DNA of 6,968 nucleotides from Gammaproteobacteria bacterium UBA2810. GTDB taxonomy: Bacteria; Pseudomonadota; Gammaproteobacteria; Enterobacterales; Succinivibrionaceae. Below, piece by piece: positions 1 through 4,337 of this stretch; position 1 is the stretch's first letter, and each line of letters begins with the position of its first letter. Below the pieces are notes generated by a model. The model did not search any database and was not told the DNA's origin. It worked only from the letters and a program-made list of their open reading frames with translations. Both the position numbers and the translations under genes were made by a program. The stretch covers positions 8,415 to 15,382 of the forward strand of contig DEHC01000019.1 of NCBI GenBank assembly GCA_002351705.1, written 5' to 3'.

Positions 1-200
1 ACAGCATGTGGCACATCAGCGAGCAGATCTGCGAGAACGAGGGCACCCGCATGAGGATCGATCACGGCATCGAGCTCCGGTACAAGTACGTCTCTCTCGA
101 TGGAGAGGACATGATGACGGTAAAGGCCGCAGATAAGAGCACCTGCGCCGACCTTGACAAGCTCAAGGACAGAAAGCAGTCGAATTTCGAGCTCAAGTAA
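1..200 (+). CDS. C-terminal part of an unrecognised protein (5' end outside window or short gene)
   Basis: The frame is open from base 3 to the TAA at 198-200, giving about 65 residues. Codon use (GAG, CTC, AAG, ATC) matches the confident genes downstream, so this is probably real coding sequence. I do not recognise the family. The product is charged and soluble-looking, with no membrane segment; it has a Tyr-rich LRYKYVSLDGEDMM stretch in the middle and a Lys/Asp-rich tail (DLDKLKDRKQ) ending in ELK. An ATG at 6 and another at 51 exist, but neither has a clear Shine-Dalgarno visible, so it may be the end of a longer gene. Its stop codon overlaps the AAGGAG that serves the next gene, which suggests a shared transcript and perhaps translational coupling with the Rrf2 regulator. 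Function unknown. Confidence 0.55.
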   Translation, partial: SMWHISEQICENEGTRMRIDHGIELRYKYVSLDGEDMMTVKAADKSTCADLDKLKDRKQSNFELK

Positions 201-219
201 AGGAGCGCGCGCTGAGGCT

Positions 220-681
220 ATGCAGATTTCATCAAGGTTCACGGTTGCTGTCCACATCTTCTCCTGCATGGGGCACTTCGGGAGGGTGAGGCGCGTCACG
301 AGCGACTTCCTTGCCTCGAGCATCGGCATCAACCCGGTGGTCGTGCGCAAGATCCTCTCCATGCTCCATGCGGCAGGCCTTATTGACGTGGCGCGCGGCA
401 CAGGCGGCATAACCCTTAAGAAGGCCCCCTCGGAGATCTCGTTCCTCGACATCTTCAACGCTCTGGGGCTCATAGAGGACGGAAAGCTCTTCCACTTCCA
501 CGAGAACCCGTGCCCCAGGTGTCCGGTCGGCGCCAATATTCACGCAGTTCTTGACGGCAGGCTCGCCGGAGTGCAGCGGGCGATGGAGGCGGAACTCGAG
601 AAATCCACCGTGCAGGACATCTTCGATGATACGGAAAGGATTATTTCAGGCATGGAGCCTCAGGACTCTGAGCAGCCCTGA
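220..681 (+). CDS. Rrf2-family transcriptional regulator (BadM/Rrf2 type)
   Basis: This is a 153-residue DNA-binding regulator, a normal length for the Rrf2 family. The start is the ATG at 220, because MQISSRFTVAVHI is the family's usual N-terminus; AAGGAG at 200-205 precedes it with a rather long 14-nt spacing. Residues about 1-65 form the winged helix-turn-helix: VTSDFLASSIGINPVVVRKI (26-45) is the helix-turn-helix, and GLIDVARGTGGITL (53-66) is the wing with its typical GxGG turn. Residues 92-107 read HFHENPCPRCPVGANI, the spot where IscR and NsrR carry a three-cysteine Fe-S site. Here only C98 and C101 are present, with one more cysteine at C16, so a classical IscR/NsrR cluster is doubtful; the PxCPVGxNI form is closer to YwnA-like members. 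The target genes cannot be read from the window. Autoregulation is common in the family, but the promoter lies upstream. The gene may be cotranscribed with the partial gene before it. Confidence 0.9.
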   Translation: MQISSRFTVAVHIFSCMGHFGRVRRVTSDFLASSIGINPVVVRKILSMLHAAGLIDVARGTGGITLKKAPSEISFLDIFNALGLIEDGKLFHFHENPCPRCPVGANIHAVLDGRLAGVQRAMEAELEKSTVQDIFDDTERIISGMEPQDSEQP

Positions 682-694
682 AGCAGAGAGACAC

Positions 695-715
695 GCCTCC
701 GGCAGCGCCGCAGGC
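695..715 (+). repeat. Small GC-rich inverted repeat between the Rrf2 gene and prmA
   Basis: GCCT (695-698) pairs with AGGC (712-715), and CGGC (700-703) pairs with GCCG (707-710). A C/C mismatch lies between them and the loop is AGC. There is no T-run after it, so it is not a canonical terminator. It could be an attenuating or processing hairpin in an rrf2-prmA transcript, or a chance structure. I see no convincing -35/-10 pair in the 77-bp gap, which leaves readthrough into prmA possible. Confidence 0.3.
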
Positions 716-758
716 TGAGATCACGCTGGCAGGTCCAGCACCGGGAGATTTACAGAAA

Positions 759-1658
759 ATGCCATGGATTCAGATAAAGATCAGGCTCAGAACCGGAACG
801 GAGCATGACGAGCTCGTGATTGAGAAGGCAAGCTCCCTTCTCACCGGGCAGGGTGCCATGTCGGTAACCTACACCGACGCGGGCGACAACCCGGTCTATG
901 AGCCGCTCCCGGGCGAGACCAAGCTCTGGAGCGAGACGATTGTAACCGGGCTCTTTGACGCGGAGGTCAAGACCGGCCGGATCATGGATTTTGTCAAATC
1001 CCACCTCAGGCCCGGAACCCAGGTCACCTCCGAGATCCTCGAGGACAAGGACTGGGTCAGGGAGTGGATGGACCACTTCAAGCCCATGAAGTTCGGCAGG
1101 AGGCTCTGGATCTGCCCGAGCTGGTGCAAAACGCCGGATCCTGACGCGGTGAACCTGATGCTTGATCCGGGGCTCGCCTTCGGCACCGGAACGCATCCGA
1201 CCACGGCAATGTGCCTCGAGTTCCTGGACGGTGAGCCGCTTGAGGGCAAGCATGTCATCGACTTCGGCTGCGGCTCCGGCATACTTGCTATAGCGGCGCT
1301 ACTCCTCGGCGCGAAGTCAGCCCTGGGCCTTGACATCGATCCGCAGGCCATCAAGGCAAGCGGCGAGAATGCCGAGAGGAACGGCGTGCGCGACCGGCTC
1401 TCCCTGCGCCTTACGGGAGGAGAGGCTCCGGAGGAGAACGAGAAGGCTGACGTGCTTGTCGCCAACATCCTCGCCGGGCCACTTACCGAGCTCGCCCCGG
1501 ACATCGAGAAGCTCGTGAAGAAGGGCGGGCACCTCGCGCTTTCCGGCATCCTCGCAAAGCAGGCGGATGACGTGAGGGCAGTCTACAGTCAGTGGTTCGA
1601 GATGGACGAGCCGCTCATCCGCGAGGACTGGTGCCGCCTTACCGGCATCAGGAAATAA
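759..1658 (+). CDS. prmA: Ribosomal protein L11 methyltransferase PrmA
   Basis: PrmA is a cytoplasmic SAM-dependent enzyme that methylates lysines and the N-terminal amino group of ribosomal protein L11 (RplK). The 299-residue product is close to the E. coli protein (293) and collinear with it. Residues 1-60 are the L11-recognition domain, starting MPWIQIKI and including the family signature YEPLPGETKLW (47-57). A linker carries LEDKDWVREWM (94-104). The methyltransferase domain has LDPGLAFGTGTHPTT (135-149), SAM motif I VIDFGCGSGILAIAA (166-180), the acidic GLDIDPQA (190-197) and NILAGPL (236-242), the counterpart of the NPPY motif. It ends WCRLTGIRK, as in enterobacteria. The start at 759 has GGGAG at 743-747 and matches the E. 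coli N-terminus. In enterobacteria prmA is followed by dusB-fis at some distance; here a terminator-like hairpin and the convergent icd follow instead. Confidence 0.97.
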   Translation: MPWIQIKIRLRTGTEHDELVIEKASSLLTGQGAMSVTYTDAGDNPVYEPLPGETKLWSETIVTGLFDAEVKTGRIMDFVKSHLRPGTQVTSEILEDKDWVREWMDHFKPMKFGRRLWICPSWCKTPDPDAVNLMLDPGLAFGTGTHPTTAMCLEFLDGEPLEGKHVIDFGCGSGILAIAALLLGAKSALGLDIDPQAIKASGENAERNGVRDRLSLRLTGGEAPEENEKADVLVANILAGPLTELAPDIEKLVKKGGHLALSGILAKQADDVRAVYSQWFEMDEPLIREDWCRLTGIRK

Positions 1659-1691
1659 ATTTCAGTTTTACAGTTATGTACTAGAAATGAC

Positions 1692-1718
1692 GCTTCGGAT
1701 TTTCCTGAAGCATCTTCA
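1692..1718 (+). repeat. Overlapping alternative hairpins just after prmA
   Basis: GCTTCGG (1692-1698) can pair with CC-T-GAAGC (1704-1711), leaving one bulged T and an ATTTT loop. The last part of that right arm, TGAAG (1706-1710), can instead pair with CTTCA (1714-1718) around a CAT loop. The two structures exclude each other. There is no T-run after either, so neither is a convincing terminator. They could be part of the prmA 3' UTR or occur by chance. Confidence 0.3.
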
Positions 1719-1779
1719 AGTGCCATCGCTGTAAGAAGTCGTTTTCGGACGAGCTGAAATCAATTAAAACGAAGAATAG

Positions 1780-1816
1780 ATCCGGCGCTGTTTCATACGA
1801 AAACATCCGGATTTTT
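1780..1816 (+). terminator. Probable rho-independent terminator for prmA
   Basis: ATCCGG (1780-1785) pairs with CCGGAT (1807-1812), and an inner helix TGTTT (1789-1793) pairs with AAACA (1801-1805). A TTTTT run (1812-1816) follows directly. The internal loop is asymmetric, so the terminator is of moderate quality. It lies 121 bp after the prmA stop and is the first plus-strand terminator-like structure downstream of that gene. Part of its left arm can form an alternative pairing with 1820-1827. Confidence 0.5.
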
Positions 1817-1827
1817 AACAACAGCGC
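1785..1827 (+). repeat. 8-bp inverted repeat that competes or interlocks with the terminator
   Basis: GCGCTGTT (1785-1792) is perfectly complementary to AACAGCGC (1820-1827). The left arm abuts and partly overlaps the terminator stem that starts at 1780, and the right arm lies just after the terminator's T-run. The two pairings are therefore either alternatives (terminator versus anti-terminator) or, if they coexist, an H-type pseudoknot with almost no first loop. Only the pairing is seen; any function is inferred. Confidence 0.35.
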
Positions 1828-1876
1828 GGTCTTGCAACTGCTTATTTGAGCGGTGGAATTATGCAGTCCGTCTGAA

Positions 1877-1904
1877 GTGAAACTGATGTTTAGTACATTA
1901 TACT
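1877..1904 (+). promoter_or_regulatory. Candidate sigma-70 promoter in the prmA-icd spacer
   Basis: The -10 candidate is TATACT (1899-1904), matching five of six consensus bases. The -35 candidate is GTGAAA (1877-1882), matching four of six, with a 16-bp spacer. Transcription would begin near 1911 and run towards the strong terminator at 2045-2080 without a convincing reading frame in between. The region is AT-rich, so a chance match is quite possible. Confidence 0.35.
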
Positions 1905-2080
1905 GGTTTGAATGAGTTCTATAAATTGTTCAAATTTATGTAACTTATTTAATTAACAATATTTTAAAAACCAGCACCAGTTTTTAGTACAAGTTTCAGA
2001 AAAACTCAGAAAATAAAAGGAAGCTCATTTCCTGCCCATGTCTGAGGCGTCTCTCCGGCAGTCCGGAAAGGCGCCTTTTT
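1905..2080 (+). ncRNA. Candidate small RNA (about 170 nt), undescribed
   Basis: This is an inference from context. A promoter-like pair (1877-1904) lies upstream and a strong rho-independent terminator (2045-2080) downstream, and no plausible protein is encoded between them. Internal pairing includes ATAAATT (1921-1927) with AATTTAT (1933-1939), AAAAAC before and GTTTTT after the CCAGCACCAG element around 1966-1985, and AGGAA (2018-2022) with TTCCT (2029-2033). A period-10 repeat of TCAGAAAA occurs at 1996-2003 and 2006-2013. I recognise no known sRNA or riboswitch family. The alternative is that 2045-2080 is simply a barrier against transcription running into icd from the opposite side. Confidence 0.3.
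2045..2080 (+). terminator. Strong rho-independent terminator, plus strand
   Basis: The 14-bp arms 2045-2058 and 2063-2076 pair around a CAGT loop, with one C/A mismatch and one T/G wobble. The outer AGGCG/CGCCT and inner TCCGG/CCGGA segments are perfect. A T-run (2076-2080) follows. It points rightward and cannot serve icd, which has its own terminator on the other strand at 2106-2136. Its transcript must come from prmA readthrough or from a promoter within 1659-2040. Confidence 0.75.
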
Positions 2081-2105
2081 CATCTGTGGATTTTCTGCAG
2101 GCTGA

Positions 2106-2136
2106 GACGAAAAAGCCCCGGCATTCTGCCGGGGCT
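2106..2136 (-). terminator. Rho-independent terminator of icd
   Basis: Read on the minus strand, AGCCCCGGCA (plus 2136-2127) pairs perfectly with TGCCGGGGCT (2123-2114) across a 3-nt loop and is followed by TTTTT (2114-2110) and CGTC. It begins 28 bp after the icd stop codon. This is a textbook intrinsic terminator. Together with the plus-strand terminator at 2045-2080 it separates the two converging transcripts. Confidence 0.9.
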
Positions 2137-2163
2137 CCGCTTAATCCCATACGAAAAGGGAAA

Positions 2164-3414
2164 TTACATGTGCTTGATGATCTCGGTCGCGAACTCGGAG
2201 CACTTGACCTCGGTTGCGCCTTCCATCAGCCTTGCGAAGTCGTAGGTTACGTGCTTGCCCTTGATGGCGCCTTCCATGCCCTTGACGATGAGGTCAGCGG
2301 CCTCGTTCCAGCGCATGTGCCTCAGCATCATCTCTGCAGAGAGGATGATTGAGCCGGGGTTGACCTTGTCCATGCCGGTGTACTTCGGGGCAGTGCCGTG
2401 GGTGGCCTCGAAGATGGCGCAGGTGTCGCCGATGTTGGCGCCCGGGGCAATGCCGATGCCGCCGACCTGGGCAGCAAGCGCGTCAGACATGTAGTCGCCG
2501 TTGAGGTTGAGGGTGGCGATGACGTCGTACTCCTTCGGACGGAGCAGGATCTGCTGCAGGAACGCGTCGGCTATGCAGTCCTTGATGACGATCTCGTGGC
2601 CATTATTCGGGTTCTTGATCTTCATCCAGGGTCCCTGGTCGATGAGCTCGCCGCCGAACTGCTCCTTCGCTACCTCATAGCCCCAGTTCTTGAAGGCGCC
2701 CTCGGTGAACTTCATGATGTTGCCCTTGTGGACGAGGGTGACAGACTTCCTGTCATTGTCGATGGCGTACTGGATGGCAGCCTTAACGAGCCTCTGGGTT
2801 CCCTCCTTCGATACGGGCTTGATGCCGATGCCGCAGTGTCTGTCAAAGCGGATCTTCTTGACGCCCATCTCATCCTTGAGGAATTTGATTACCTTGTCTG
2901 CCTCAGGGGTGTCAGCGGCCCACTCGATTCCGGCATAGATATCCTCGCTGTTCTCACGGAAGATGACCATGTCGACGTAGTCAGGGTGCTTCACCGGGCT
3001 GGGCACGCCCTCGAACCAGCGGACCGGGCGCTCGCAGATGTAGAGGTCGAGCTGCTGGCGCAGAGCGACGTTGAGGGAGCGGATGCCGCCTCCGATAGGG
3101 GTGGTCAGAGGTCCCTTGATGGAGACAACGTACTCCTTGATGTAGTCAAGGGTCTCCTGCGGCAGCCAGGTGTCCTTGTCGTAAACCCTGGTGGCCTTCT
3201 CGCCCGCGTAGACCTCCATCCAGGAAATCTTCTTCGCTCCGCCGTAGGCCTTCTCAACAGCGGCGTCAACGACGCGGATCATGGCAGGGGTGATGTCGCT
3301 TCCGATTCCATCGCCTTCGATGTAGGTGATTATCGGCTTTGCCGGAACATTGATGGAGCCGTCGGCATTAAGGGTGATCTTTTCGCCGTCGGCAGGAATG
3401 GTAACTTTGCTCAT
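2164..3414 (-). CDS. icd: Isocitrate dehydrogenase, NADP-dependent
   Basis: Icd catalyses oxidative decarboxylation of isocitrate to 2-oxoglutarate with NADP+ as acceptor, a cytosolic TCA-cycle step. The product has 416 residues, the same as E. coli Icd, and the functional residues fall on the same numbers: substrate-binding S113, N115, R119, R129 and R153; catalytic Y160 and K230; metal-binding D283, D307 and D311. The NADP+-specificity set K344, Y345, V351, Y391 and R395 is complete, which excludes an NAD-dependent type. S113, the site phosphorylated by AceK in enterobacteria, is present in GGGIRSLNVALRQ, but whether an aceK exists elsewhere is unknown. The ATG at 3414 has AGGAG on the minus strand (plus 3428-3424) at 9 nt. 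The gene is monocistronic here, ending in its own strong terminator and diverging from guaD. Confidence 0.98.
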   Translation of the reverse strand: MSKVTIPADGEKITLNADGSINVPAKPIITYIEGDGIGSDITPAMIRVVDAAVEKAYGGAKKISWMEVYAGEKATRVYDKDTWLPQETLDYIKEYVVSIKGPLTTPIGGGIRSLNVALRQQLDLYICERPVRWFEGVPSPVKHPDYVDMVIFRENSEDIYAGIEWAADTPEADKVIKFLKDEMGVKKIRFDRHCGIGIKPVSKEGTQRLVKAAIQYAIDNDRKSVTLVHKGNIMKFTEGAFKNWGYEVAKEQFGGELIDQGPWMKIKNPNNGHEIVIKDCIADAFLQQILLRPKEYDVIATLNLNGDYMSDALAAQVGGIGIAPGANIGDTCAIFEATHGTAPKYTGMDKVNPGSIILSAEMMLRHMRWNEAADLIVKGMEGAIKGKHVTYDFARLMEGATEVKCSEFATEIIKHM

Positions 3415-3555
3415 GAGGACTATCTCCTGTAATGTTAAGCCCGCTGTCTATGACAGGAACTCTTCAGAGCGGAAACAGCACCGCAGAATTCCCTGATTCC
3501 GGCTTGGAGGCACTCTGCATCAGTCTTCCCTCCGGTCATGACAGTACTGCACCAG

Positions 3556-3563
3556 ATTATAAT
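3556..3563. promoter_or_regulatory. Shared ATTATAAT core, possible divergent promoter for icd and guaD
   Basis: ATTATAAT (3556-3563) is a perfect palindrome, so TATAAT reads rightward at 3558-3563 and leftward at 3561-3556. It lies between the icd start (142 bp away) and the guaD start (138 bp away). I see no good -35 on either side: ATGACA at 3538-3543 is a good hexamer but only 14 bp from the rightward -10, and the leftward candidates are poor. An activator-dependent or extended element would be needed. The rest of the 286-bp gap (3415-3700) holds no convincing gene. Confidence 0.3.
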
Positions 3564-3569
3564 ACAGTG

Positions 3570-3594
3570 CCGGAACGGTATAGAACCGGTTTTT
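3570..3594 (+). repeat. Weak hairpin and T-run in the guaD leader
   Basis: CCGG (3570-3573) can pair with CCGG (3586-3589), or AACGGT (3574-3579 region) with the ACCGGTT at 3585-3591 allowing one bulge. A TTTTT run (3590-3594) follows. The 8-bp palindrome AACCGGTT (3584-3591) is part of it. It lies just after the possible rightward start point, so it could attenuate guaD, but the stem is short and the case is weak. Confidence 0.2.
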
Positions 3595-3688
3595 ACACTG
3601 TTGTGATGCATTTGCGCCATACAAGAGCAGACGGCACCGGAGCAAAGCGTTAGTGCTCCTCAATGATGCGCTGGCGTGCGGGCTCCCT

Positions 3689-3692
3689 GGAG
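3689..3692 (+). promoter_or_regulatory. Shine-Dalgarno that fixes the guaD start
   Basis: GGAG lies 8 nt before the ATG at 3701. An in-frame GTG at 3653 would add 16 residues but has no comparable site, and the added residues do not look like the family's N-terminus. The ATG at 3701 is therefore preferred. Confidence 0.8.
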
Positions 3693-3700
3693 AAAGATAT

Positions 3701-4168
3701 ATGACAGATGAGGAATTCATGGATGAGGCGGTGCGGATCGCCGTGCAGAACGTCGGTGAGGGCGGCGGCCCGTTCGGTGCCGTCATCGTGAAGGACGGGC
3801 AAATCGTGGCACGTGGCGTGAACCGCGTGACCGTTAACCTTGACCCGACCGCCCACGCCGAGGTGCAGGCCATAAGGGCAGCCTGCCGGGCGCTCGGCAG
3901 CTTCTCGCTTGAGGGATGCGTCCTCTACACCTCCTGCGAGCCCTGCCCCATGTGCCTGAGCGCGGTCTACTGGGCGAGAATCGACCGGATCTTCTATGCC
4001 TGCACCAGGGATGACGCGGAGAGGGCGGGCTTCAGCGACCGCCTCATCTATGATGAGCTCAGAAAGGACATCTCAGAACGGATTGTCAGGGAAATCCGCA
4101 TTGAGGACGATCGCTTCCTGGATCCGTTCCGCGAGTGGGACAACAAGTCCGACCGTACTGACTACTGA
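3701..4168 (+). CDS. guaD: Guanine deaminase, cytidine-deaminase fold (GuaD type)
   Basis: This enzyme is predicted to hydrolyse guanine to xanthine and ammonia in purine salvage or catabolism in the cytoplasm. The 155-residue product is collinear with the small zinc guanine deaminase of Bacillus subtilis (156), not with the larger amidohydrolase-type enzyme. The zinc and catalytic motifs are DPTAHAEVQAIR (48-59, ligand H52 and proton-shuttling E54) and SCEPCPMC (78-85, ligands C82 and C85). GGGPFGAVIVKDG (21-33) and YWARIDRIFYA follow the GuaD pattern. The chain ends in tyrosine, as GuaD does; in that family the C-terminal Tyr reaches the active site of the partner in a domain-swapped dimer. 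The tRNA adenosine deaminase TadA shares the core but has a different PCVMC surrounding and tail, so TadA is less likely. The gene diverges from icd and precedes metE by 169 bp without an obvious strong terminator. Confidence 0.88.
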   Translation: MTDEEFMDEAVRIAVQNVGEGGGPFGAVIVKDGQIVARGVNRVTVNLDPTAHAEVQAIRAACRALGSFSLEGCVLYTSCEPCPMCLSAVYWARIDRIFYACTRDDAERAGFSDRLIYDELRKDISERIVREIRIEDDRFLDPFREWDNKSDRTDY

Positions 4169-4206
4169 GCACTGCTCCTTCCGTATCCCGAACGCATGTC
4201 AATAGG

Positions 4207-4224
4207 GAGCCATCGGCTGGGCTC
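4207..4224 (+). terminator. Weak hairpin after guaD, possible terminator
   Basis: GAGCC (4207-4211) pairs with GGCTC (4220-4224) across an 8-nt loop and is followed by ATTTGG rather than a proper T-run. An alternative small hairpin, AGCC-ATC-GGCT, overlaps it. It is the only terminator-like structure between guaD and metE, so some readthrough into metE would be expected. Confidence 0.3.
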
Positions 4225-4249
4225 ATTTGGTCTGATGTATAGGTAAAAA

Positions 4250-4265
4250 CTATGCGATAGCATAG
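4250..4265. promoter_or_regulatory. Dyad CTATGC-GATA-GCATAG upstream of metE
   Basis: CTATGC (4250-4255) and GCATAG (4260-4265) form a perfect 6-bp inverted repeat around GATA. It is flanked by AAAAAC on the left and AAAAAC on the right. On the minus strand the hairpin is followed by TTTTTACC, so it could terminate antisense transcription. On the plus strand it could be a protein-binding site upstream of the metE promoter. It does not match the MetJ box (AGACGTCT) or the MetR site (TGAA-N5-TTCA). Confidence 0.4.
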
Positions 4266-4276
4266 AAAAACAGTCT

Positions 4277-4305
4277 TTTACTATTTTGATGCCGGCATTC
4301 ATAAT
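4277..4305 (+). promoter_or_regulatory. Probable metE promoter
   Basis: The -35 candidate TTTACT (4277-4282) matches four of six consensus bases and the -10 candidate CATAAT (4300-4305) five of six, with an ideal 17-bp spacer. Transcription would begin near 4312, giving a leader of about 26 nt before the metE ATG. That is too short for a riboswitch, so control is more likely by a DNA-binding protein. Confidence 0.5.
4289..4298. promoter_or_regulatory. Palindrome ATGCCGGCAT inside the metE promoter spacer, candidate operator
   Basis: ATGCCGGCAT is a perfect 10-bp palindrome lying between the proposed -35 and -10 of metE, a position typical of a repressor operator. It shares ATGC/GCAT half-sites with the dyad centred 36 bp upstream, though with a different spacer (2 versus 4 bp). 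No regulator gene for methionine synthesis lies in the window. The operator role is inferred. Confidence 0.4.
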
Positions 4306-4327
4306 AAGCCCCGTTTTATGAAGATTT

Positions 4328-4331
4328 GGAG
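4328..4331 (+). promoter_or_regulatory. Shine-Dalgarno that fixes the metE start
   Basis: GGAG lies 6 nt before the ATG at 4338. An in-frame TTG at 4326 overlaps this site and so cannot use it, which makes 4338 the better start. Confidence 0.8.
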
Positions 4332-4337
4332 ATCAGA

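Noticed and set aside
154..219. Upstream TTG start for the Rrf2 regulator
   Set aside because: It would overlap the preceding gene and add a Ser/Arg-rich tail not found in the family; MQISSRFTVAVHI is the standard N-terminus.
896..1549. A 217-residue open frame on the minus strand opposite prmA
   Set aside because: It is Ser/Pro/Arg-rich low-complexity sequence lying wholly within prmA, whose full-length motifs leave no doubt about the coding strand.
1905..1913. GGTTTGAAT, reminiscent of a tRNA T-loop (GGTTCGAAT)
   Set aside because: No acceptor, D or anticodon arms can be built around it and there is no CCA; it is a chance match.
2038..2352. A 104-residue open frame on the plus strand starting after AAGGAAG
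   Set aside because: The possible Shine-Dalgarno is 14 nt away, the frame runs straight through two terminator stems and then antisense into icd, and the product resembles nothing known.
2398..3432. A 344-residue open frame on the plus strand opposite icd
   Set aside because: It is the mirror frame of a highly conserved gene. Its translation is rich in Asp, Val, Leu and Gly as expected from GC-rich codons read backwards, and it has no Shine-Dalgarno or recognisable domain.
3432..3653. A 73-residue open frame in the icd-guaD spacer
   Set aside because: It has no Shine-Dalgarno, overlaps the proposed promoter region, and its sequence is unlike a folded protein family I know; codon use does not match the neighbours.
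3653..3700. Upstream GTG start adding 16 residues to the guanine deaminase
   Set aside because: The added residues lack family similarity and a Shine-Dalgarno, whereas the ATG at 3701 has GGAG at 8 nt and gives the family's normal length.
4169..4337. A riboswitch or MetJ/MetR site before metE
   Set aside because: The predicted leader is only about 26 nt. No SAM or cobalamin riboswitch motif, AGACGTCT-type box or TGAA-N5-TTCA site is present.
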